NCBI GenBank assembly: GCA_003157575.1
Contig: PMKA01000159.1
Location: 7,875-21,100, forward strand
DNA from: Opitutia bacterium
GTDB lineage: Bacteria; Verrucomicrobiota; Verrucomicrobiia; Opitutales; Opitutaceae
Length of the DNA stretch: 13,226 nt
Direction: 5' to 3'
Made by a program: the position numbers and the translations under genes. The notes under the pieces are model-generated. The model was given only the letters and a program-made list of their open reading frames with translations. It was not told the origin of the DNA and did not search any database. Of this stretch, positions 8,658 through 13,226 are shown piece by piece. Every line of letters begins with the position of its first letter. Position 1 is the stretch's first letter.

Positions 8658-8823
8658 TCGGCCCGCATTGCTGAAGGCAGGTGCTTCCGCCCCTAGCGCA
8701 GTGCCCCCTTGCCCGCAGGGGAATCTGCGGTCATGTCAGCGGTCACCGACCGCCACTCGTAATGGCTGCGGTTTCGGGATTCATTGACCAACGCTGCTGC
8801 CACATATCAGTCGATGCCAGAGA
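8658..8823. other. Convergent intergenic gap with two short hairpins
   Basis: This is the gap between the convergent small membrane gene and the DUF2971 gene. It contains an inverted repeat CCCCT/AGGGG (8705-8721, 7-nt loop) and a tighter one, GCGGTC-ACC-GACCGC (8739-8753). Either could help end transcription from both sides, but neither has a T-run on either strand, so an intrinsic terminator is not established. No gene is seen. Confidence 0.35.
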
Positions 8824-9702
8824 TCACAGGTTCTGGATTTCGAGCTGGTTTTCAGTTCCTGCATCTGGTGTTTGGCGGGCCAAAGCAAGAGGCACGACTG
8901 AAAGACGGCCTATCCCGTGAAGCAGGCGCTTTACGCGAGGATCCAATTTGTCTCCCAAGAGGATAATACGGCTTGGAGCCGGAAGATCGATAAAACGATC
9001 CCCTCCATCGGGATAACCAACGGCCTGCGATTGGTCTTCGATCCTAAAATTCGGAGCCCATCTCTCCATAGGTATGCCCGGCCATTCGGCATTCTGAGGC
9101 TCCTTTAGCTGCAAACTCACTAGGCGCCATTCTCGTTCGTATTCCCAAGGCCTCAACTTGTGACACGCCATCCGTAAAAGAACCGCTCCCAGCCGCTCTG
9201 GTGCACCCTGAAGAGGTTCGTTCGCATCATACAACTGGTCGTCATATATGACAGGGTGAATACCTGGCGCACATTGATCGCTCAGCATTAGCTCATCCGT
9301 CCTGAATTCAAGGCAACATCCGTGAGGACGATTTGCGTAGTGGGCCCACATGAGGACCAATCGCGGGTCCTCGCAAAGCGCCGCGCAGTGGACTTGCTTC
9401 TCCAGATAAAGATTTGCAACCGCCGCAGACCGCATAACGGTCCTGTATCTTCCGGCATCTGTAAGGAACTTGCACTCGTAGGGGTCATTGAGTTGCTCAG
9501 GCCGAGCCATATAGGTTTGGCCAGTGATCAGCTCTTCAAGGCCATATCTAGAAAACGACCTGTAGCGATAAAGGAACTCCACCTTCGCGAGCATTTCCTT
9601 TTTCAGATGCAACGCAGCGGCTCCATCTCCCTTGAGCAGATGCTCGAAATAGAGCCTCCGCAGCTTACTCGCGTCGGCTGCTGATGGCGACCGTTCAGTC
9701 AT
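8824..9702 (-). CDS. DUF2971 domain protein (292 aa)
   Basis: This matches the DUF2971 family by its ordered landmarks: FLYRYRSF (residues 43-50), the RPEQLNDPYEC block (about 67-77), LMWAHYANRPHGCCLEF (117-133), and KLRPWEYEREWRLV (182-195). DUF2971 proteins are of unknown biochemical activity and occur scattered in genomic and defence islands. The length is normal for the family. A helical N-terminal extension of about 40 residues precedes the domain. The ATG at 9702 is 38 nt downstream of the DUF1828/1829 stop, so this is the last gene of a three-gene minus-strand cassette. No strong ribosome-binding site is visible. Whether it is an effector or an accessory part of the cassette is unknown. 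The family call is confident and the function is not. Confidence 0.85.
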   Translation of the reverse strand: MTERSPSAADASKLRRLYFEHLLKGDGAAALHLKKEMLAKVEFLYRYRSFSRYGLEELITGQTYMARPEQLNDPYECKFLTDAGRYRTVMRSAAVANLYLEKQVHCAALCEDPRLVLMWAHYANRPHGCCLEFRTDELMLSDQCAPGIHPVIYDDQLYDANEPLQGAPERLGAVLLRMACHKLRPWEYEREWRLVSLQLKEPQNAEWPGIPMERWAPNFRIEDQSQAVGYPDGGDRFIDLPAPSRIILLGDKLDPRVKRLLHGIGRLSVVPLALARQTPDAGTENQLEIQNL

Positions 9703-9740
9703 AGAACTCTTCTACAAAAGAGGACCGTCCAGCGCATGTT

Positions 9741-10517
9741 TCACCCCTGAACCGCTTCCTGGAGATAGGCTGCAATGCGATCCTTGTTCGTGCCGAGGCT
9801 GCTGAACTGCTTTTCGCACATGTCGCTGAACCGGGCGAGCACATTGCGGTTTACCTCCTCCTGATCCTCGAAGATGCCGAGGGATCGGTGCGGTATCTTC
9901 CATCGTTCGAACTGGAGCAGTGAGATTGTCGCATCGCGGACCTTGTCGTCACTCGGCAAAGCGAAAACCATCAGAGGCTTTGCCATGCCGTTGACGCGGC
10001 AATCCACGACGTATTTCCCTTCGGAGTCATGTTGCGGTTCGCACCAGTCAAAGGTCCGACGGCCTTCGGCTACCGTGGACTCGAGGAGATTGCGGAAGTC
10101 CTCCAGAAAGGTGGACCTGACCCGCTCGCGGGAGAGGTAGGTAACGTCCGATATCTTCAACAGGGCCTGAACAAAGCTGAAGAGCGCGTCGCCGTATCGT
10201 TCCTCCGGAATGGCGAGCCGAAGTTCGCCCTCCCGGTCTTCGACCGAGAATGCGGAAAGAGCGTTGCTGACGATCTTCTGACGGTTGCCTTTCTGGAGGT
10301 CCTTTTCCTCGAGATCGTAGGTAAGGTGCATGTAGGTGTGCCCTTCGTCGGACAACACCCAACCATGAGTCTCGCGCTTAAGCACAATGGCAAGGTGATC
10401 GCCGTCCTCGAACAGGAAAGGCGTAAAAACGCGAAAACGATTTATCCCTTCGCCAGCGAGGCGAATCGTCTCGCCGACCTTGCGACGGAAATCGATCTCG
10501 ATTGTCTCGATGCTCAT
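9741..10517 (-). CDS. DUF1828/DUF1829 domain protein (258 aa)
   Basis: The N-terminal half has the DUF1828 signature: FTPFLFEDGDHLAIVLKR (residues 31-48) followed by WVLSDEGHTYMHLTY (53-67). These are usually written as 'TPF..DGD.i.iyl' and 'lsD.G.t'. The C-terminal half, about 130-255, resembles DUF1829, with a YVVDCRVNG strand and KPLMVFALPSDDKVRDAT. This two-domain layout is common in bacterial and phage-borne homologues; no activity is established. The gene starts 15 nt after the DUF6978-like stop, so the two are probably one transcript. The start ATG at 10517 lacks a clear Shine-Dalgarno, which is compatible with translational coupling. The pairing with a DUF6978-like gene recurs in my recollection of bacterial genomes, which suggests a functional pair. 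A toxin-antitoxin or defence role is inference. Confidence 0.82.
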   Translation of the reverse strand: MSIETIEIDFRRKVGETIRLAGEGINRFRVFTPFLFEDGDHLAIVLKRETHGWVLSDEGHTYMHLTYDLEEKDLQKGNRQKIVSNALSAFSVEDREGELRLAIPEERYGDALFSFVQALLKISDVTYLSRERVRSTFLEDFRNLLESTVAEGRRTFDWCEPQHDSEGKYVVDCRVNGMAKPLMVFALPSDDKVRDATISLLQFERWKIPHRSLGIFEDQEEVNRNVLARFSDMCEKQFSSLGTNKDRIAAYLQEAVQG

Positions 10518-10532
10518 GGATTAACCCAATGG

Positions 10533-11033
10533 TCAAAATAGTTCTGCCTGATCATTGGCGGGAAGCTCGAAGGCGCAATCTTGGATCAGACAACGGAGCG
10601 CCCCATTAAAATCCTGGTAACGGTTGCTCGGCTCCGCAAAAGAATCCTCACGAAAACCGGATCGCTGATATCGCTCCGTGGCCCGATGGATGTGGAAATC
10701 GTAAAAGACCTGTGTTTCGAGCATGTTCGTATGCTCGTGGCTCTTTCCGTTGTAACGGCAGAGACGGAACAGAGTATTGGACTGATTTGGGAATGCTGCC
10801 AGGATCGCCGAAAAATCGAGAGGATTGATCGCCGACTGACGGAGAATCAGCCGATACCTTCCACCCGAGGCCCCATTGATATCGAGTTCGCGTTCGCGGT
10901 GGCCTCGTTTGAGTTTGGTTTGGACGCGGGCGCGGTAGTCCGACGGGAGCGGTTTCGGCTCCGCCAGCAATAAGATGATCTCTCCATCGGTGAGCACAGG
11001 AGGCATTGGTCGAAATCGGCCGCGACTGAACAC
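10533..11033 (-). CDS. DUF6978-like protein (166 aa), first gene of the cassette
   Basis: The protein has an N-terminal helical/basic part with an ELDINGASGGRYRL strand (about 49-62). A His-rich core follows: FRLCRYNGKSHEHTN (89-103), then FYDFHIHRATERYQ (110-123), with H99, H101, H114 and H116 clustered. It ends with ALRCLIQDCAFELP (145-158). I recognise this as DUF6978-like, a family commonly found next to DUF1828 genes. The GTG start at 11033 is chosen because an AGGAGG lies 8 nt upstream; the internal ATG at 11006 has no such site. This is the best ribosome-binding site in the cassette, so it is probably the translational entry point. The clustered histidines could bind metal or act in nucleic-acid chemistry, but that is speculation. 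Confidence 0.75.
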   Translation of the reverse strand: MFSRGRFRPMPPVLTDGEIILLLAEPKPLPSDYRARVQTKLKRGHRERELDINGASGGRYRLILRQSAINPLDFSAILAAFPNQSNTLFRLCRYNGKSHEHTNMLETQVFYDFHIHRATERYQRSGFREDSFAEPSNRYQDFNGALRCLIQDCAFELPANDQAELF

Positions 11034-11227
11034 ATCTCGGTCCTCCTAAAAGCGTGATGCTGGACAATCCGTCTTGTCGATGCTGCAATTTCCCCAAAAA
11101 TATCCGACTCAAACCGTCGGGCACTTGCCAGCTGGAAAAAGGCATGCAGATTCGAGGTATGAGACTGGAGCTGTCCCTCCTCGAGGAGTTTTGCTTTGAT
11201 ACGTAGCAGTGGCCGCCGGAATGACAA
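11033..11227 (-). pseudogene. Possible 5'-truncated small gene upstream of the DUF6978-like gene
   Basis: In a frame different from the downstream gene, the minus strand reads as plausible helical protein: RIKAKLLEEGQLQSHTSNL, then AFFQLASARRFESDIFGEIA, then ASTRRIVQHHAF. The local composition is ordinary soluble protein, unlike the Arg/Ser-rich shadows elsewhere in this window. Upstream of about 11210 the frame turns Trp/Gly/Arg-rich, and only a TTG at 11225-11227 could start it. The frame has no stop before the DUF6978-like gene and runs on into it out of phase. I read this as either a small unannotated gene with a poor start or the remnant of a cassette gene whose 5' end was lost at a recombination edge. 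I do not recognise a family. Confidence 0.4.
11042..11047 (-). promoter_or_regulatory. Shine-Dalgarno AGGAGG deciding the GTG start of the DUF6978-like gene
   Basis: On the minus strand AGGAGG is followed by 8 nt and then the GTG at 11033. An out-of-frame ATG begins at 11035, two bases upstream of the GTG, but its frame does not give the DUF6978-like protein. This fixes the start of the cassette's first gene. Confidence 0.7.
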
Positions 11228-11251
11228 CCCCCGCCAGCTGGACCCAACCGC

Positions 11252-11785
11252 ATGAGCACCCCTTCAAGCATCGCCGCCGCAACCCTCGGTTTCCGTGATC
11301 TGATCCAGACCGCCCTGCCTCCGGGTGTGGAGGTTTCCACGCAGCCCCCTGCTCAGGCCGAGCAATTCTTCGAACGGACCGGACTCCTCGCGCGCGTGAA
11401 CCTGGTGCTCTATCAGGTTTCGGCCAGCCCGGGCCGAAGCAACGCCGTCCCCGCCCGCCACAGTTCCCCGGCCGAGGAAGAAAAACCGTCTGGCGGACTC
11501 GATCTCCTTTATCTTGTCACCATCTACGGGTCGGCCTCTCCCGAAGAGGAACACTCCACTGAAAGGCTCCTGGAGGCGACCTACCACGCGATTTACCAGA
11601 AGCCGATCCTCAGCTCCGCCGACCTGGGATCTGCATTGCCCGGAACCGCCGGCCCCCTCCCGAGCGTCATGGCCAGGATCGTCCCGCAAAGTCTGTCATG
11701 CGCCGAGGTGGAACGCCTTTTCTCCAGCATGCACGCAGTATACCGGCCCACCCTCGCGTACCTGGTCACATTGTCCGAGTCTTGA
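11252..11785 (+). CDS. DUF4255 (Pvc16 N-terminal-like) protein, possible contractile-injection cap (177 aa)
   Basis: The protein shows the DUF4255/Pvc16_N pattern in order. An N-terminal helix leads to PGVEVSTQPP; the strand RVNLVLYQVSAS follows (about 48-59), then LDLLYLVTIYG (84-94), EHSTERLLEATYHAIYQKPIL (100-120), and the closing LSCAEVERLFSSMHAVYRPTLAY (150-172). In Afp/PVC/MAC-type extracellular contractile injection systems this domain belongs to the tube-capping protein. Its length fits a single-domain member, so the gene looks complete. No sheath, tube, baseplate or ATPase gene lies nearby in the window, so it is an orphan here. The ATG at 11252 has no visible Shine-Dalgarno and stands right where the minus-strand cassette ends. 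A role in an active injection system is unproven. Confidence 0.8.
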   Translation: MSTPSSIAAATLGFRDLIQTALPPGVEVSTQPPAQAEQFFERTGLLARVNLVLYQVSASPGRSNAVPARHSSPAEEEKPSGGLDLLYLVTIYGSASPEEEHSTERLLEATYHAIYQKPILSSADLGSALPGTAGPLPSVMARIVPQSLSCAEVERLFSSMHAVYRPTLAYLVTLSES

Positions 11786-11848
11786 CGTCCACGGCAGCCG
11801 GAGATCCCCCTGCCGCGCGGGCAACCTGTCCGCCGTAGCCTCTCCGGT
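11786..11848. terminator. Candidate bidirectional stem-loop between convergent genes
   Basis: The 63-nt convergent gap between the DUF4255 gene and the membrane hydrolase gene holds the inverted repeat CGGCAG (11792-11797) and CTGCCG (11810-11815), with a 12-nt loop. There is no T-run, so this is only a weak terminator candidate suggested by its location. Confidence 0.3.
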
Positions 11849-12367
11849 TCATCTGGGCGCAGATCTCTTCACGCTCGCCAGGATCGCCGAATCGAATCGC
11901 GGTGCGACAAACTCGAACGGTGTTCTTTTCTGCCAGACGGCGATCGCGATCGTCCACACCGCAAGCGTCGCCAGCGCAGCGTAATTCTGCCACGCGTCGA
12001 TCTGCCACGAGTACCGCGTAGAATACTCGGTTGACAAGAACGGCCAGAAATAGGCGATCCCCCAACCGGGTCCCGAACCGAACAGGTCCATCAAGAGATG
12101 AAGATGGAACAACGCCATCAGAAGGAGGACCATCAACGGCCGGCATCGCGCGGGCCACCGGATCAGAAGCGAGGAAGCCGCAGCAAAAAGAAGGTTGTGC
12201 GCCAGGACGTGGTGATAGTCATAAACCGCCTGGACTCCACCGACGATGCTGAGGCCGTCGACGTCGGGCAGCAGCGAAACGCCAATGCACAATGCCCGTT
12301 CCTTGGGCGACATTGGAAGACTGCAGCCGACGCACCATCCCGCAAGCGCATGGGTCAGAAGATGCAT
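11849..12367 (-). CDS. YdjM/DUF457-type membrane-bound metal-dependent hydrolase (172 aa)
   Basis: The motif order is that of the LexA-binding, inner-membrane-associated putative hydrolase family (YdjM/DUF457). It begins MHLLTHALAGW with H2 and H6, then LLPDVDG with D35 and D37, then YHHVLAHNLL with H52, H53 and H57, then FHLHLLMDLF with H88, H90 and D94. These His/Asp residues are the presumed metal ligands. Hydrophobic helices cover roughly 20-45, 56-70, 77-97 and 128-146, so it is an integral membrane protein. Family members are often linked to phospholipase-C-like folds, but the substrate is unknown. The ATG at 12367 gives the conserved MHLLTHA start directly. It lies 65 nt downstream of the cupin stop on the same strand, so the two could share a transcript. 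Confidence 0.85.
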   Translation of the reverse strand: MHLLTHALAGWCVGCSLPMSPKERALCIGVSLLPDVDGLSIVGGVQAVYDYHHVLAHNLLFAAASSLLIRWPARCRPLMVLLLMALFHLHLLMDLFGSGPGWGIAYFWPFLSTEYSTRYSWQIDAWQNYAALATLAVWTIAIAVWQKRTPFEFVAPRFDSAILASVKRSAPR

Positions 12368-12432
12368 CGATTCTCGGATAATTGCCTGATTCCGATCTTC
12401 ATGCTCGGGGTCAAGTGCACCGCCTCCGGCGC

Positions 12433-12762
12433 CTAATCGACAACAAACAGCTTTGCGCCCCCCGCAGTGCGCGAGCGATGCCGTTCCGCGTGATCAGCCA
12501 CCTGGTAGCTCACTCCGGGCCGAAGGACGAACTCCCTTCCATCTTCGAGTTCGGTGATCAATTCCCCTTCCAGACAGAACAGGATGTGGCCCTTCTCGCA
12601 CCAGTGGTCGGCACGATAGCCGGGCGAGTAATCGAGCATTCGCACCCGGATGGGGCCGAACTGCCGGACACGCCAGTCGGCCCACCCGGTCTCCCCGTTC
12701 CTTCTTTCAGCGGGGACGCCAGCCCAATCAGGGACTCCAAACGGCAGATCGTGGATTTGCAT
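12433..12762 (-). CDS. DHCW-motif cupin fold protein (109 aa)
   Basis: This is a small single-domain cupin. The signature is ADHWCEKGHI (residues 51-60), followed by the beta strands LFCLEGELITELEDGREFVL (61-80), SYQVADHAERHRS (85-97) and the end AKLFVVD. The family name refers to the D-H/C-W cluster seen here as D52-H53-W54-C55. H53, H59, E65, H91 and H95 are candidate metal ligands. Cupins of this size may be small isomerases, dioxygenases or sensors; the substrate is not known. The ATG at 12762 is preferred to the upstream frame opening at 12900, because the extra 46 residues are Arg/Pro-rich and unlike the family, whose members begin with M-[QR]-[IF]-x-D-like segments. Confidence 0.85.
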   Translation of the reverse strand: MQIHDLPFGVPDWAGVPAERRNGETGWADWRVRQFGPIRVRMLDYSPGYRADHWCEKGHILFCLEGELITELEDGREFVLRPGVSYQVADHAERHRSRTAGGAKLFVVD

Positions 12763-12860
12763 ATGGTTTTTCGTCCAAGGTAAAAAACGAGGTGTGAGCG
12801 CAGGCCGGCGTGTCAAGGGATTACGTCCCACTATGCAACCAATCGTCACGGACCCCTGAC

Positions 12861-12891
12861 GCCGGAGTAGCCGGGGAGGGAAACCTCCGGC
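12861..12891. repeat. Two mutually exclusive hairpins sharing one arm
   Basis: GCCGGAG (12861-12867) is perfectly complementary to CTCCGGC (12885-12891). The same right arm can instead pair with GCCGG plus AGG (12870-12879, with two unpaired G), closing a GAAA tetraloop (12880-12883). It lies about 100 nt upstream of the cupin start on the minus strand and upstream of the dehydrogenase promoter. Its role is unknown. Confidence 0.5.
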
Positions 12892-13045
12892 CGTCCCCAT
12901 CCTCTCTCACCGCCCAGCCGCCCAGTCCACCCCAAGCCCCAAAACCTGATTCCGTCCTGGCCTCGCCCTTCGAACAAGTGCCACCGCGTCTGCCCGACAA
13001 CGGCGCCCGGGGCCGATTTGACTCCACCATCATGTGGGCTCCCTT

Positions 13046-13054
13046 TGCTATAAT
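13046..13054 (+). promoter_or_regulatory. Extended -10 promoter of the alcohol dehydrogenase gene
   Basis: TGC followed directly by TATAAT (13049-13054) is a perfect extended -10 element for a sigma-70-type factor. It lies 36 nt before the ATG at 13091, giving a short leader of about 30 nt. A TTGACT at 13018-13023 is 25 nt away, too far to be its -35, and extended -10 promoters do not require one. Confidence 0.7.
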
Positions 13055-13090
13055 GTCCAATTGCCCCTCCACCAATCTCACGCCACAGCC

Positions 13091-13226
13091 ATGACTGCGA
13101 AAATCAGAGCCTATGCCACGACCGGTCAGGGAAAACCGCTGCAGCCGTTTGAATTCGATCCCGGCCCGCTTGGCGACGAACAGGTCGAGATCAAGGTCAG
13201 CCATTGCGGCATCTGCCATTCCGACC
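13091..13226 (+). CDS. Zinc-dependent alcohol dehydrogenase, MDR family (N-terminal 45 residues, 3' end outside window)
   Basis: Only the first 45 codons are present. The segment reads MTAKIRAYATTGQGKPLQPF, then GPLGDEQVEIKVSHCGICHSD. The last eight residues form the catalytic-zinc signature of medium-chain zinc alcohol dehydrogenases, with C39 as a zinc ligand and H43/S44/D45 of the H-[ST]-D motif. The FEFDPGPLGDEQVEIKV phrasing fits the cinnamyl-alcohol/YahK-like branch that reduces aldehydes with NADP(H). The exact cofactor cannot be read because the Rossmann fold is outside the window. It has its own extended -10 promoter just upstream and is divergent from the cupin gene. A link to the cupin is not evident. 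Confidence 0.9.
   Translation, partial: MTAKIRAYATTGQGKPLQPFEFDPGPLGDEQVEIKVSHCGICHSD

Larger units (their letters stand above)
12763..13090. other. Divergent 328-nt intergenic region between cupin and alcohol dehydrogenase genes
   Basis: No gene is seen. It holds an extended -10 promoter for the dehydrogenase (13046-13054) and a two-way hairpin region (12861-12891), annotated separately. It also holds a perfect TTGACA on the minus strand at 12816-12811, directed towards the cupin gene but without a convincing -10 at normal spacing. Confidence 0.6.

Noticed and set aside
10029..10973. Plus-strand open frames at 10029-10541 and 10581-10973
   Set aside because: They are opposite the DUF1828/1829 and DUF6978-like genes, whose family motifs are clear; the plus-strand translations show no domain.
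11177..11188. 12-bp palindrome CTCCTCGAGGAG as an operator or terminator
   Set aside because: It falls inside the protein-like frame (codons for LLEE on the minus strand) and would form only a 4-bp stem; chance is likely.
11127..11241. 9-bp direct repeat GCCAGCTGG at 11127-11135 and 11233-11241, as possible target-site duplication
   Set aside because: It is short, contains a common palindrome (CCAGCTGG), does not flank the cassette, and has no transposase or integrase with it.
12811..12816. Perfect minus-strand TTGACA as a cupin promoter
   Set aside because: No TATAAT-like hexamer lies at 16-18 nt spacing; the nearest A/T-rich hexamer is about 24 nt away.

Overview
The window is mostly G+C-rich bacterial chromosome. 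It encodes 12 genes, two of them cut by the window edges. No rRNA, tRNA, CRISPR array, integrase or transposase was recognised. Large DUF4175-like and DUF4159 envelope proteins, HEAT-repeat fusions and an orphan contractile-injection cap protein suggest a member of the PVC superphylum (Verrucomicrobiota, Lentisphaerota, Kiritimatiellota or Planctomycetota) or a similar phylum with large-protein genomes. This placement is inferred from gene content and is tentative.

Region 1 (1-8381, + strand) is a tightly packed envelope operon. It holds the tail of a single-pass membrane protein, a 920-aa DUF4175-like membrane/coiled-coil protein, a secreted DUF4159 protein with four adjacent cysteines, and a ~1,490-aa thiol-redox fusion. 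The fusion is ordered signal peptide, thioredoxin fold (CSWC), HEAT repeats, linker, more HEAT repeats, second thioredoxin fold (CKEC), then a six-helix CcdA/DsbD-type electron conduit. Related clusters elsewhere carry MoxR ATPase, DUF58 and VWA genes, which would lie upstream of this window. The likely theme is envelope maintenance or quality control with a built-in supply of reducing power. A 52-aa two-helix membrane protein (8499-8657) follows.

Region 2 (8824-11033, - strand) is a three-gene cassette, transcribed DUF6978-like, then DUF1828/DUF1829, then DUF2971. It runs opposite to its surroundings and looks visibly less G+C-rich. It resembles an accessory cassette of the defence or toxin-antitoxin kind, but no function is proven. 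A protein-like open frame just upstream (about 11033-11227, - strand) may be a 5'-truncated extra member and may mark one edge of the cassette.

Region 3 (11252-13226) holds single genes: an orphan DUF4255/Pvc16-like cap protein (+), a YdjM/DUF457-type membrane metal-dependent hydrolase (-), a DHCW-motif cupin (-), and the first 45 codons of a zinc alcohol dehydrogenase (+). The 328-nt gap before the dehydrogenase has a good extended -10 promoter and a pair of mutually exclusive hairpins.
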